DNA of 64,000 nucleotides, from the NCBI RefSeq assembly GCF_000948975.2, contig NZ_CP059735.1:2728001-2792000 (forward strand), read 5' to 3'. Numbering within the stretch: the stretch's first letter is position 1; every line of letters starts with the position of its first letter. The DNA is from Thalassomonas actiniarum (GTDB lineage Bacteria; Pseudomonadota; Gammaproteobacteria; Enterobacterales; Alteromonadaceae). The notes under the pieces are model-generated. The model was not told the DNA's origin and did no database searches. It saw only the letters and a list, made by a program, of their open reading frames with translations. Below, piece by piece: positions 46,077 to 55,928 of the stretch. The position numbers were made by a program, and so were the translations under genes.

Positions 46077-47759
46077 TTATTCGTTATCCTGTGTTTTAGG
46101 CGTCGGCGGCTCGGGACGCTTATAACGGCGGATCTGTACTATCATGCCCATATAAGGGTGATCGAAATAATGGATTTCACCGCTGATCACCCGCCGGTTT
46201 TGCTTAAAATTAATGGCTTTGGGCAATGTATGTTCATGTGAATCATTTCCTTGTGGTGCCAGCGCCTGCGTGGCCTGCTGCGCCAATGTAGTATCCATGA
46301 TATTAAAATCGGCGGTGATATATAAATAGTGGTTTACATGCACCTTAAAGAAGCCGTCGAGAAACCAGGGCTGTACCGGCGGCTCGGGGGCACTGGCCAG
46401 CATCAGCTTCTGGCTGAAATCTTCGATGTTTTGCTCCAGCGGCATCTGCGGCTTATTCAGCTCGTTAATTAAACTGGCATCGCTAAGTAAACCGGTTGTT
46501 ATGTTTTGACCTGGGTTATTTGGATTTTCCAGCGCAGCTAGGCTTTCATCCAGGGTCTCGATTTGTGCAAGGATATCCCGGATTTGCAGGTTCAGTCTTT
46601 GGTCGATCAGCTGCGTCGGATCTGCTTGCGGTGCAGGTGTTATATCTGTTGTTAAGCCAGACTGGTTACCTTGACCTGCCAGTGTCTGAGCCAATACTTG
46701 CTCTTGCTCCCTTGATTTGGCCATGTCTTGCAGATAGGACTGATGGGCGCCCTGGTAATGGGCTTGCAGGTTGTCGCCGGCAAATATGCGCAGCGGCACA
46801 GCGCGGCGCCGTGATACCGTGGGTTGACGCCAGCCAAGGTGTAATAGCGGCTTAAAGTTTTTACTGCGCCTGAGCTGGGTGACTATGCTGCGTAATTTCA
46901 GCGAGTCCTTGCTCAGTAAATAGGGTGCAGACGCGGACTTATCTTCAATACCGTCAATGCGCAGCGGCATTTGTGTGACGGTAAAACCGTCCAGGCTATA
47001 TTCGCTATGATCTTGCTGATACTGGTTAAAAAGTGCTTCATCAAGCCGGCAAAGGCTGCGGGGAAGTGCTTGCGGCGAATAGTGAAACTGGATCGGGGAA
47101 AATTCCTGCTCGGCTAAAGCAACCAGTGCAACTTGCTTCGGGCTGAGTCCGGGGTCAAGCTCAGGGATTTCAACGAGTGGCTCCTTGGTGTTGATGGCCT
47201 CAGGCAAGGTTTCGCCAACTTGCTGCGCCATATTGCTCTCAAGTCCGGGCTCATTGCCGGTCAAATCCGGGTATGACGGATCATCAGTACCCGGTTCGCT
47301 GATAGCATTATTCCGGCTAAAGATAGCTTCATTTGTGTTTAAATCAGGATTGTAAAAAGCCGGATCAGAAAAATCATCGGCAAGTGTTTGCTGCGCAGCA
47401 AACTCCGTCAGCTGAATTTGCTCCAGGGTTTTTGGGTTAAAGAAGACCTGGCGGCTGTCTGTTATCGCCTGACTGATCAGATCCCGGGCCGACTGTTCAT
47501 CGCCACAGGTGGCAAGTTGCTGTTTTAAGGCGGCAATATCCGGGTTGAGATAAGGGGTCAGCAAATCCAGCACTTTTTTATACTTTGGCAGTGGCTGGCT
47601 ATCGGGGAAGTGCTCCTTTAACAAGGCCTTATCTGAAAGCTGGCTAAATAAAATAACTTCCATTTCAAACCAGCGCTGATTGCTCCCTTTGCTGGCCGCA
47701 AGGGCGCTGGCTGACATCAAAATAGCGCTGCCCAAGGCTAAAGCCCGGTTAAATTTCAT
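46077..47759 (-). CDS. csiV: CsiV-like cell-shape protein
   Basis: A 560-aa exported protein with a signal peptide (about 1-21) followed by RWFEMEVILFSQLS, the start of the CsiV family, and the family C-terminus (HYLYITADFN, RRVISGEIHYFDHPYMGMIVQIRRYK). CsiV of Vibrio cholerae is a periplasmic activator of the lipoprotein-peptidoglycan synthase system LpoA/PBP1a. The gene is next to mfd, which is its usual place in gammaproteobacteria. At 560 aa it is much longer than Vibrio CsiV; the extra length is a Gln/Asn/Pro/Glu-rich, probably disordered middle region. Confidence 0.85.
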   Translation of the reverse strand: MKFNRALALGSAILMSASALAASKGSNQRWFEMEVILFSQLSDKALLKEHFPDSQPLPKYKKVLDLLTPYLNPDIAALKQQLATCGDEQSARDLISQAITDSRQVFFNPKTLEQIQLTEFAAQQTLADDFSDPAFYNPDLNTNEAIFSRNNAISEPGTDDPSYPDLTGNEPGLESNMAQQVGETLPEAINTKEPLVEIPELDPGLSPKQVALVALAEQEFSPIQFHYSPQALPRSLCRLDEALFNQYQQDHSEYSLDGFTVTQMPLRIDGIEDKSASAPYLLSKDSLKLRSIVTQLRRSKNFKPLLHLGWRQPTVSRRRAVPLRIFAGDNLQAHYQGAHQSYLQDMAKSREQEQVLAQTLAGQGNQSGLTTDITPAPQADPTQLIDQRLNLQIRDILAQIETLDESLAALENPNNPGQNITTGLLSDASLINELNKPQMPLEQNIEDFSQKLMLASAPEPPVQPWFLDGFFKVHVNHYLYITADFNIMDTTLAQQATQALAPQGNDSHEHTLPKAINFKQNRRVISGEIHYFDHPYMGMIVQIRRYKRPEPPTPKTQDNE

Positions 47760-47863
47760 TTATTATCTGACCCTTATCAACGGTTATCACGTCACTGTTA
47801 GCATTTATGATAACAAAATTTATGGCTGATTTAATACGTTTTCGCATGTCGTTACATTATTAG

Positions 47864-48020
47864 GGTTTGTTTATCTTTGCCCGCGAATGACTTTTTTGGC
47901 CGTTTTCCCTCTAGCGGCGTTAGAAAAATGTCATGTAGAATAACTACACCTCCATTTTTCTGCCTTGATATATGAAAAAACTGCTCAAAAATCTTCATCC
48001 CCTCCAAAGATAAATAAACC
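47864..48020 (-). repeat. 157-bp inverted-repeat element, copy B
   Basis: Ends GGTTTGTTTATCTTTG (47864-47879) and CAAAGATAAATAAACC (48005-48020), 16-bp terminal inverted repeats with one mismatch, flanked on both sides by TTAG, a possible 4-bp target duplication. It matches the element at 30885-31041 in opposite orientation and has exactly the same length. It abuts the stop codon of mfd at 48021-48023. A 62-codon frame within it is part of the repeat, not a gene. Confidence 0.8.
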
Positions 48021-51000
48021 TTAGTGTTTGGCCAGGTCATTTATCATATTGGTGACCAGATCAAAACGAGATTTGGCGTCTTCACTCGGGTGTTTAAATT
48101 TGAGTTTATTGGCCCCTTCCATTTTATAAATCGCCGGCTGTTGCTGGATCAAACCGATAATAAACATAGGATCGACTTTGGTATTATCGGTAAATTCGAT
48201 AGCGCCTCCCGCCGGACCGGCTTCAAGCCGGGCGATACCGATTTTTTGTGCCTTTAAACGCAATTTTGCTATTTGTACCAGGTTTTTAGTGGCCTGGGGC
48301 AATAAGCCGAAACGGTCGATCAGCTCCACCTGGATTTCATCGAGTTGGTTTTTATTCTTACAGCTGGCAATGCGCTTATAAAGGCTTAAGCGGATGCTGA
48401 CATCAAAAATATAATCATCCGGCAGCAGGGCCGGCAGGCGTAAATCGATTTCCGTTTGCGAGGAGGTGACCTGGTTTAAGGTCGGCTCTTTGCCTTCTTT
48501 TAAGGCATCCACCGCCAGATCCAGCATTTCCATATAGAGGCTGAAACCTATCTGGCTCATCTGGCCGCTTTGATCTTCCCCGAGTAATTCACCGGCGCCG
48601 CGGATCTCCAGGTCATGGGTAGCCAGGGTAAAACCTGCACCAAGATCTTCGAGTGAGGCGATGGCCTCGAGACGCTTTTTCGCGTCCTTGGTCATGCGCT
48701 TTTCATGCGGGGTTAATAAATAGGCATAGGCCTGGTGGTGGGAGCGGCCAACCCGGCCCCTGAGTTGATGCAGTTGCGCCAAGCCTAAGTGATCTGCCCG
48801 ATCCATGATGATGGTATTGGCGCTGGGAATATCGATACCGGTTTCGATAATGGTGGTACACACCAGCACATTATATCTTTGGTGGTAAAAATCGCTCATG
48901 ATGCGCTCAAGTTCGCGCTCGCGCATTTGTCCGTGGGCGATAACAATTTTTGCCTCCGGCAGCAGGGTTTGCAGATCTGCGGCGGTTTTTTCTATGGTAT
49001 CGACATTATTGTGCAGGAAATACACCTGGCCGCCGCGCAGGATTTCCCTGAGCACAGATTCGCGTATCAGGGCATCATCGCGCTGACGGACAAAGGTTTT
49101 CACCGCCAGGCGTTTTGCCGGCGGCGTGGCGATAATGGATAAGTCCCGCATGCCGCCCATGGCCATATTTAAGGTTCTGGGGATCGGGGTGGCGGTCAGG
49201 GTCAGGATATCGACATTGCTGCGCAGCTGTTTGATTTTCTCTTTTTGCTTGACCCCGAACCTGTGCTCTTCATCGACGATAAGTAAACCTAAGTCTTTAT
49301 AGGTGATGGAGTTTTGCAGCAATTTATGGGTGCCGATCAAGATATCCACCTGGCCGGATTCGACCCGGGAGATCACCTCGTTTTGTTCTTTGGCGGATTT
49401 AAAACGGGACAAGACTTCTATGGTGACCGGCCAGTTGGCAAAACGATCACGGAAATTTTCGTAATGCTGCTGGGCCAGCAAGGTGGTCGGCACCAAAATG
49501 GCGACCTGCTTAGAATCATTGACGGCAACAAAGGCGGCACGCATCGCCACTTCGGTTTTACCAAAACCGACATCGCCGCACACCAGGCGGTCCATGGCCT
49601 TGGCTTGGAGCATATCGCTGATCACGGCGTTAATAGCCTGCTCCTGATCTAAGGTTTCTTCAAAGCCGAAACTGTCGCTAAAGGCCTGGTAGTCCTTTTT
49701 ATCGCGATTAAATTTATAGCCCTGGTTGCTGGCGCGCTTGGCGTAAATATCCAGCAATTCTGCCGCAACATCGCGCACTTTCTCTGCGGCTTTTTTCTTG
49801 GCTTTGCTCCAGGCGTCTGTGCCTAATTTATGCAGCGGTGCGCGGTCGCCTTCGGCGCCGGAGTAGCGGCTGATGAGGTGCAATGAGGCGACCGGGACAT
49901 ATAATTTGGCGTCGTTGGCATAACTGAGCATCAAAAACTCTGTAGTGATGCCGCCGGTTTCCAGTGTTTGTAAGCCCATATAGCGGCCGATGCCGTGTTC
50001 AAAATGCACGACTGCCTGACCGATGGAAAGCTCTGCCAGGTTTTTAAACAAGGCATCTGCCTGGACATCCTGTTGTTTGTTGCGGCGACGGGTCTGCCTG
50101 ACCCGGTCGCCGAGTAATTCCGCTTCGGTGATCAGGGCAATTGCCTCTGGGCCGTGTTGGCTTTTTTCGTCGCTTTGAAAAATAAAGCCGGTCGTTAACG
50201 CATTAACCGTGATGCCCAGCTGGATATCGCTGTTAATGAAATCATCTATGCTGTCCACCAGCTGAGGCTTGATATTATCCCGGATCAGTAATTCCAGTAC
50301 ACTTTCCCGGCGTCCCTGGCTTTCGGCGACAAAGAGAATTTTATCCGGGGTATCCTTGGCGGCGATAAACCGATCCAATAACTCAAATGGCTGTTTTAGC
50401 TTATGGTTCACGCTTAAATCCGGCAAGGCTTTGACATCAAAGCTGACGGTACCGGCTTTTGCTTCACTGGCCTGTGTTTGTCCGCCGGCGGCATCGAGTT
50501 TGATGCGATCAAAAGGTTTTAACGCGCGGTAAAGCTCATCGCTGCCAAGGAACAACTGCTCGGGCGGCACCAGCGGGCGGGATCTGTCGTAACGTCTTTC
50601 TTCATAGCGATGCTTGATATCATTCCAGTGGTGGTTCAACGCCTGGTCGATATCGCCGTAAAGCATCACTAAGGTTTGTGCGGATAAATAGTCGCACAGG
50701 GTATTGGTTTGCTGAAAAAACAACGGCAGATAATATTCTATGCCGGCAGGTAAAATGCCGCCGCTGACTTTATGGTAGACGGACTCTTTGTCTATGGTGC
50801 CGCTAAAAAGCTCCCGGTACTGGCTGCGAAATAAACTGATGCCATCCTGATCGGTGGGAAATTCATGGGCGGGCAATAAGTTGATGTTGTCAATTTTATC
50901 GCTGGAGCGCTGGCTGTCGGGATCAAATAAACGGATCTCATCTATTTCATCGTCAAAAAAGTCCAGGCGGAACGGGCTGGTGCTGCCCATGGGAAATAAA

Positions 51001-51536
51001 TCCAGGATGGCGCCGCGGGCGGAAAATTCGCCGTGTTCCATCACTTGATCGACATGGCGGTAGCCGCTGGCCTCAAGCTCTTGTCTGAGCTGGTGCAGAT
51101 CTTTTTTATCGCCTTTTTTAATGACCAGGCTATTGGCATCCAGGTATTGTTTTGGCGCCAGTCGCTGCATTAACGTGGTAACCGGCACTATTACTATGCC
51201 TTGTTCAATCCGGGACAGTTGATAGAGGGTAGACAGGCGCTGGGAAATAATATCCTGGTGCGGAGAAAAGCTGTCATAGGGCAAGGTTTCCCAGTCGGGG
51301 AATAAACACACGGATAAGCCGTTATCCGTGTTTAAGCTCAGTAATTCCTGCTCCAGGCGTAATGCCGATGGCGTATCATAAGTGATCAGCAATACCGGCG
51401 ACCCCGCATTTTTCGCACCATGATAAATGGCCAGCGCGCTGCTGCTACCGACTAAGTTGCTCCATACTTTTTTATCGGCAAGATCACCGCGGCGTTTGGC
51501 GATAACCGGATCGAAAATATTGCTTGTTTGACTCAT
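48021..51536 (-). CDS. mfd: Transcription-repair coupling factor Mfd
   Basis: A 1171-aa protein, near the usual 1150. Order of domains: UvrB-like N-terminal region, an RNA-polymerase-interacting CarD-like domain (about 495-570, IGQAVVHFEHGIGRYMGL), the RecG-like translocase with Walker A GDVGFGKTEVAMRAA, DEEH and TATPIPRTL, and the C-terminal TRCF domain. Mfd removes stalled RNA polymerase at lesions and recruits UvrA. A 13-bp tandem repeat lies just upstream of its start. Downstream csiV on the same strand is separated by a repeat element. Confidence 0.97.
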   Translation of the reverse strand: MSQTSNIFDPVIAKRRGDLADKKVWSNLVGSSSALAIYHGAKNAGSPVLLITYDTPSALRLEQELLSLNTDNGLSVCLFPDWETLPYDSFSPHQDIISQRLSTLYQLSRIEQGIVIVPVTTLMQRLAPKQYLDANSLVIKKGDKKDLHQLRQELEASGYRHVDQVMEHGEFSARGAILDLFPMGSTSPFRLDFFDDEIDEIRLFDPDSQRSSDKIDNINLLPAHEFPTDQDGISLFRSQYRELFSGTIDKESVYHKVSGGILPAGIEYYLPLFFQQTNTLCDYLSAQTLVMLYGDIDQALNHHWNDIKHRYEERRYDRSRPLVPPEQLFLGSDELYRALKPFDRIKLDAAGGQTQASEAKAGTVSFDVKALPDLSVNHKLKQPFELLDRFIAAKDTPDKILFVAESQGRRESVLELLIRDNIKPQLVDSIDDFINSDIQLGITVNALTTGFIFQSDEKSQHGPEAIALITEAELLGDRVRQTRRRNKQQDVQADALFKNLAELSIGQAVVHFEHGIGRYMGLQTLETGGITTEFLMLSYANDAKLYVPVASLHLISRYSGAEGDRAPLHKLGTDAWSKAKKKAAEKVRDVAAELLDIYAKRASNQGYKFNRDKKDYQAFSDSFGFEETLDQEQAINAVISDMLQAKAMDRLVCGDVGFGKTEVAMRAAFVAVNDSKQVAILVPTTLLAQQHYENFRDRFANWPVTIEVLSRFKSAKEQNEVISRVESGQVDILIGTHKLLQNSITYKDLGLLIVDEEHRFGVKQKEKIKQLRSNVDILTLTATPIPRTLNMAMGGMRDLSIIATPPAKRLAVKTFVRQRDDALIRESVLREILRGGQVYFLHNNVDTIEKTAADLQTLLPEAKIVIAHGQMRERELERIMSDFYHQRYNVLVCTTIIETGIDIPSANTIIMDRADHLGLAQLHQLRGRVGRSHHQAYAYLLTPHEKRMTKDAKKRLEAIASLEDLGAGFTLATHDLEIRGAGELLGEDQSGQMSQIGFSLYMEMLDLAVDALKEGKEPTLNQVTSSQTEIDLRLPALLPDDYIFDVSIRLSLYKRIASCKNKNQLDEIQVELIDRFGLLPQATKNLVQIAKLRLKAQKIGIARLEAGPAGGAIEFTDNTKVDPMFIIGLIQQQPAIYKMEGANKLKFKHPSEDAKSRFDLVTNMINDLAKH

Positions 51537-51552
51537 GATTTCTCTTTAGTTG

Positions 51553-51604
51553 GTAAAGGTCCGTAGTAAAGGTCCGTAGTAAAGGTCCGTAGTAAAGGCC
51601 TGCA
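51553..51604. repeat. Four tandem 13-bp repeats upstream of mfd
   Basis: GTAAAGGTCCGTA is repeated three times without change (51553-51591) and a fourth time with three changes (GTAAAGGCCTGCA, 51592-51604). The array starts 17 nt upstream of the mfd start codon, so it probably lies in the mfd leader. It may vary in copy number between strains. Confidence 0.85.
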
Positions 51605-51923
51605 GTACAGCTTAATAGCTAAGGTTAACAACTTCGGCTAATAGTAGACACGAATGATACTGGTTATTCATACAGGATTAAAGTGCTTTTTATTCACTGC
51701 TTTGCCTGATATAAATTCATCCTGGACTGTCAGTTACTGTGATACATTTGCTTTGTTAAGCGGTTACGGCCTGTTTTCTTTCACAAAATGCAGCTGTTGG
51801 AATGCGGCATATTCTAATTAACAAACAGAAAAAGTGCCAGCCCCGGGCTTATTTAGAAAACGGCTTAAGATGAAACCGGCTCAGGCGAGTCAGTTAAAAA
51901 AGAGGATAATAAAGGACGTGAAG

Positions 51924-52379
51924 ATGAAGGCTATCGGGAAGGGCATAAAGATTTGTTTGCATCAGGAAATATTAACGACGCCGGAGAAATTGCTGGCGGT
52001 GCTCTTGGATCATGCAAAGCTGGGACGTTTCTTTAAAGCCGGGGTTGTCGTGGTTAACCCCGAGAATGACGGGCAGATCAGTGGCGGTCAAGGTTGTATC
52101 CGTCAGGTGACCATAGGAAGGCAGCAATTTTTAGAGGAAATTGTTGCGGCTTCGGCTACAGGTATCTGTTATCAGATCATTGGCCCCGGGCCGGTTTCAG
52201 AGCATCAGGGAGAAATTATCTTTAAAAAACAAGGAGAATCGACTTTAGTTGAATACCGGATCGGCTGTAACGGTCCGAAATGGCTCCCGGATTTTATCGT
52301 TAAATATGTTATCGAGCGAGATATCAAATTTGCCCTGAAGCAATTGGCGAAGTTCTTTCGAAAAACGGTGCCTGTTTGA
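51924..52379 (+). CDS. SRPBCC/polyketide-cyclase-like protein
   Basis: A 151-aa protein with the pattern of the START/SRPBCC helix-grip fold: a beta-strand start, TPEKLLAVLLDHAKLGRFF helix, several strands, and a long C-terminal helix (EIRDIKFALKQLAKFF type). These bind hydrophobic ligands in an internal cavity. ATG at 51924 has AAAGGA 7 nt upstream and matches the fold boundary; the frame is open further upstream to 51834. Ligand unknown. Confidence 0.7.
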   Translation: MKAIGKGIKICLHQEILTTPEKLLAVLLDHAKLGRFFKAGVVVVNPENDGQISGGQGCIRQVTIGRQQFLEEIVAASATGICYQIIGPGPVSEHQGEIIFKKQGESTLVEYRIGCNGPKWLPDFIVKYVIERDIKFALKQLAKFFRKTVPV

Positions 52380-52629
52380 CTTTATTGTCAATTCAGCGGG
52401 CGTTAACTCTGTAACAGAGTTTTAGCGTCTGTCCTCGGGCCTGAGTCTTTTTTGCTCAGGTTTATCTTGTGTTAAGTGTTAATTGCAGGGTAAAAAAGCC
52501 AGATAGTCAAAAATCAGTCTTGCTATCTTTCCCGGGCAAGTTTTCTTTGAAGTCTAAACTTAATTCTTGTAGAACAATAACTTTGCAAAGTACTTTGATA
52601 TAACATTAAAAAATGACAGGGAAGGCGCT

Positions 52630-53046
52630 ATGATACATTTAATTTATATCAGTTCGGCAACCAGCTGGCCGACGGAGCGGGATCTTACCGAGTTACTGGA
52701 GCAGGCCAGGGCAAGGAATATCAGACAAAATATTACCGGCATGCTTTTATATGGCAACGCAACTTATATGCAGCTATTAGAGGGAGAAGAAAAAGATGTG
52801 CATGAAATTTATGGCGCAATAAAAAAAGATCCGAGAAATAACAGTGTGGTTACCTTGCTTGAAGAGGGCATTACCGAAAGAGACTTTCCCGACTGGAGTA
52901 TGGGCTTTAGGAATTTAACGGCCTGTTCCCCCGGGGAGTTAGCCGGATTTTCTGATATTTTCCAACAGGGACTTGATAAAGGGGCCGTGCTCAAAAATAA
53001 CAAGGTTGCGAAAAAATTATTATTGAATTTTGCCACCAATGTTTAA
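52630..53046 (+). CDS. Single-domain BLUF photoreceptor
   Basis: A 138-aa protein comprising one BLUF (blue-light sensing using FAD) domain and a short helical tail. Key positions are present: Tyr6 and Gln48 of the light-driven hydrogen-bond switch, Asn30 for flavin binding, and Trp89/Met91 in WSMGF. No output domain is fused, so it must act through a partner protein, as PixD and similar short BLUF proteins do. The upstream SRPBCC-like gene is 250 nt away and probably separate. The partner is not evident. Confidence 0.93.
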   Translation: MIHLIYISSATSWPTERDLTELLEQARARNIRQNITGMLLYGNATYMQLLEGEEKDVHEIYGAIKKDPRNNSVVTLLEEGITERDFPDWSMGFRNLTACSPGELAGFSDIFQQGLDKGAVLKNNKVAKKLLLNFATNV

Positions 53047-53160
53047 TGCTGTGTGAGAACTGTGTTATCTGTTAGCATGGCAGGAGTTAAGCCGTTTTCA
53101 GGCGGCTTAACCGGATATTATCAACTCTGCCGTAGGCGGGTATATGACCTGGTTCTCTGC

Positions 53161-53613
53161 TTAATTGCCATAAATGCGGTAGCTGGTGTGCTGATAGGGG
53201 ATCAGTTCATAATGGGGTTGTAAAAACCACACCAGGTCTATCAGCTCTTGTACTGTCATCACCTCATTAAAAACCTTCATTTTAGATTTCCCCTCATGTT
53301 GAATAGCCGATAACGGATAACTTTTGGCAAATTTATGGGAAGGGTTAATCACTGCTGTGACCAGTTCGGCATAGGTTTTTACTTGCGGGCTTTTCCCGCC
53401 GAGTTTGACATTAAGCTCGGGGTTATTTGTGATACCTTGCTGACTGATACCTTCGAGCTGATGGCAGGATAAGCACTGGTATTTAAGAAAAGCCGTTTTA
53501 CCGGCCTCAATATTTCCTTCGGGTAAACTAAAACCCCGCGGTGCACCCGGGCCGAGATCACAAGCGGTCAACACGGCAAGTGAAATCAGCAATAATGATA
53601 ATAAAGTTTTCAT
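53161..53613 (-). CDS. Cytochrome c lipoprotein
   Basis: A 150-aa precursor with a type II signal peptide: lipobox LTAC with the lipidated Cys at 18, and no Asp at +2 problem-free reading can be given because Asp19 follows, a signal that in E. coli keeps lipoproteins in the inner membrane. One heme site CLSCH is near residues 47-51 and the axial Met is probably in SKMKVF. It is a monoheme class I cytochrome c resembling SoxX-type small cytochromes, but no Sox genes are near. Monocistronic. Confidence 0.85.
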   Translation of the reverse strand: MKTLLSLLLISLAVLTACDLGPGAPRGFSLPEGNIEAGKTAFLKYQCLSCHQLEGISQQGITNNPELNVKLGGKSPQVKTYAELVTAVINPSHKFAKSYPLSAIQHEGKSKMKVFNEVMTVQELIDLVWFLQPHYELIPYQHTSYRIYGN

Positions 53614-53823
53614 TGCAACCCACTCCTATAGCGGTTCTTTAACCGTTCGTTGAACAATGGCAGAAGCTTCAATGAATTTTTATTTTCAATATCCGCTTCT
53701 TGGTTGTTAAAGTCTTGTCAGTATAGACAATATTCGGGTAAAACCGCTTTATAAGAGAGTTTTCATTTTCGCTGTTTTTAAAGCCTCCGCAGCCATGTGT
53801 GCCTTGCATGCGGGGGCGTTTAA

Positions 53824-54684
53824 TTAACTTGCACTATCCTGCTTTTTATAAACATCAAAATTAATGTCCCTGACATCGAGTATGCGCAAGGTGGTGAAGA
53901 TGCTGAAAGCACCGATCAGCTGGAAATACAGGCTGTTGAGGATAACTTCCAGGTGCTCTAAATGAAAAACCGCTATGGTTTTTAATGCCATCAGGTAAAG
54001 ACTTAAGGCAATACTGATATAAAACATTGACCTGATCGTGAAGCCTATTTGTCTGTTCCTGTCCTGGTAGCTCTGATAAGGGTCGAGTTTTTTACCGTAT
54101 AGGTTCCAGTAAAGAATGCCGCCGAGGAGCAAATTACAAAGGATGGTTGCCGATATTCGTACAAGGGTATCACCGGAGCTAAATTCTTTGAGCAACAACT
54201 CCACCAGGATAAAGGCAAGGTAGATGACAATGGTGGCGATAACAAGCACAGGGGATACAAAATCAAACAGGTGCCTTGGATTTAGCTCTGCCTTACGTGT
54301 GCTGCTGACGTTTGCTGCTCTCATTAATTTTACTTGTTTGAACCCGGATATTTCCATCAGGAAAAAGGGAACAAACTGGCACAGGCCGAAAAATATCGGT
54401 AAACCTTCGGCAACTTTTTTATTGGCCGGGTGTTCGGCCGACAACATGGCGTAAAAAGCCAGCAGGACAAAGCCCAAGACAAGTATCAGATGGTTGATCG
54501 CCATGAAATTACGCAGCCCTTTTTCATAAGCGGCAAGGGGCTTAGGGTAGAGTTTGGGATAGTTTTTTGGCGGATAGTTATCAAACACATAGCGGGTGCG
54601 CCGTTTAACTTTTTGAGGAAAATAGTACGAAATCAACAAAATCTGGCTGATAAAGACCAGGAAAAATAAAAGATTGTCCAACAT
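53824..54684 (-). CDS. Integral membrane protein, about six helices
   Basis: A 286-aa hydrophobic protein with about six to seven predicted membrane helices and polar loops rich in Tyr and Lys. I do not recognise a family. It begins 10 nt after the stop of the GntR-family regulator on the same strand, so the two form an operon, a layout seen for YtrA-type regulators that control membrane protein or ABC-transporter genes, though no ATPase is present here. Confidence 0.7.
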   Translation of the reverse strand: MLDNLLFFLVFISQILLISYYFPQKVKRRTRYVFDNYPPKNYPKLYPKPLAAYEKGLRNFMAINHLILVLGFVLLAFYAMLSAEHPANKKVAEGLPIFFGLCQFVPFFLMEISGFKQVKLMRAANVSSTRKAELNPRHLFDFVSPVLVIATIVIYLAFILVELLLKEFSSGDTLVRISATILCNLLLGGILYWNLYGKKLDPYQSYQDRNRQIGFTIRSMFYISIALSLYLMALKTIAVFHLEHLEVILNSLYFQLIGAFSIFTTLRILDVRDINFDVYKKQDSAS

Positions 54685-54694
54685 ATTGCTTTCC

Positions 54695-55075
54695 TTAATT
54701 GTGGTTATTGTTCATTACCCGGCTAAAAGCGATTCTGATCTCAGAATCGGTAATGCCGCTGGCTTTCAGTTTGCTGACCGTTTCATTTAATGTTGTATGC
54801 AGCCATTCATTTAAATCCACCGTGCTGTTGGTTTTTGCCTCGGGGTGAATAAAGGTCCCGCGATAGCCCCGGGTTTGAATTACGCCGTCACGCTCCAATA
54901 TACGATAGGCTTTGGCCACGGTTTTACTGTTCATTGTCAAATCATTTGCCAGTTGCCTGATAGACGGCAGGGCATCACCGGGGGCCAGCTTCTCCTGGTT
55001 TACCGCCTGTTTGATCTGGGTGACCAACTGGGTAAATAAGGGCACGGGATCGTCAATATCTATGCTTATTTCCAT
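54695..55075 (-). CDS. GntR-family regulator, YtrA type
   Basis: A 126-aa protein: GntR winged helix-turn-helix (PLFTQLVTQIKQAVNQEKLAPGD then SIRQLANDLTMNSKTVAKAYRILERDG) with only a short C-terminal helical tail, which is the YtrA subfamily build. ATG at 55075 has GGAGATATA upstream; an in-frame ATG at 55102 is less likely. It is the first gene of an operon with a membrane protein and probably represses it. Confidence 0.9.
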   Translation of the reverse strand: MEISIDIDDPVPLFTQLVTQIKQAVNQEKLAPGDALPSIRQLANDLTMNSKTVAKAYRILERDGVIQTRGYRGTFIHPEAKTNSTVDLNEWLHTTLNETVSKLKASGITDSEIRIAFSRVMNNNHN

Positions 55076-55302
55076 TATATCTCCTTGTTCCATATGTACC
55101 ATGTGTTGTGATGGTACAACTGGTTTGTTAAAAGATCAATCCTAAATTGAGGTGGATAATTATTTAACCTGAACTCGGGATAATAAGTGCTTGATGTTTC
55201 TGCTAAATAAATATCACTGCCGAAAATGGCCAGTATCGGTAAAACCGTCCCGGTACACTGGCTCTATTGTTTATTTGTTATTTTTTATTTTCAGGAGTTG
55301 TT

Positions 55303-55788
55303 ATGACCCTAGATTTTCAGATCACCCCGGTTGACATCGAAGCGTTTCAGTCTGTACTAACGCTAGCCCCCGAGGCATTGGCAAGTGCTCATGCAAAAGT
55401 GCTTGATGTCGATGAGCATCCGGGATATCCGTGCCGGGTATCTTTAATTGAGGCAAAAGTTGGTGAGCAGGTACTGGTGTTACCCTATAACCATCATGAT
55501 GTCGATTCGCCATACCGGGCGAGCGGACCTGTTTTTGTTCGCTTAAATGCACAAACCCATCTGCCGGCAATCAATGAAATTCCCGAAGTGGTGCAACACA
55601 GGTTGCTTTCCCTCAGGGCATATAACAGTGAACATATTATGATAGACGCCATAGTCATACCGGGTCGTGAGCTAAAAGCGGCGATTGAGACTATGTTCGC
55701 CCGGGAGCAGGTCAACTATCTGCATATCCATAATGCCAACCCCGGCTGTTTCAGCTGCGCCGTACAAAGGGTTAACCACAAGCAATAA
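55303..55788 (+). CDS. DUF1203-family protein
   Basis: A 161-aa cytoplasmic protein recognised as DUF1203 from the ordered stretches PCRVSL, VLVLPYNHHDVDSPYRASGPVFVR, LSLRAYN and YLHIHNANPGCFSCAV. The family has no established function. ATG at 55303 has CAGGAG 6 nt upstream. Confidence 0.88.
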   Translation: MTLDFQITPVDIEAFQSVLTLAPEALASAHAKVLDVDEHPGYPCRVSLIEAKVGEQVLVLPYNHHDVDSPYRASGPVFVRLNAQTHLPAINEIPEVVQHRLLSLRAYNSEHIMIDAIVIPGRELKAAIETMFAREQVNYLHIHNANPGCFSCAVQRVNHKQ

Positions 55789-55928
55789 GTTATTTTTGTT
55801 CCGGTTATTGCTGAGCCCGGAGAAATACCATTGACCGCAAAAATTAGTCAATCAGCCGCAAGCTATAGCTTTTTGCCCAAAAACTCGTCTATTATCTTGA
55901 CCACTATAATTAGAAAAAAGACAAACTT

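Noticed and set aside
47852-48040. A 62-codon frame next to mfd
   Set aside because: It lies inside the 157-bp inverted-repeat element and exists only because the repeat is open in that frame.
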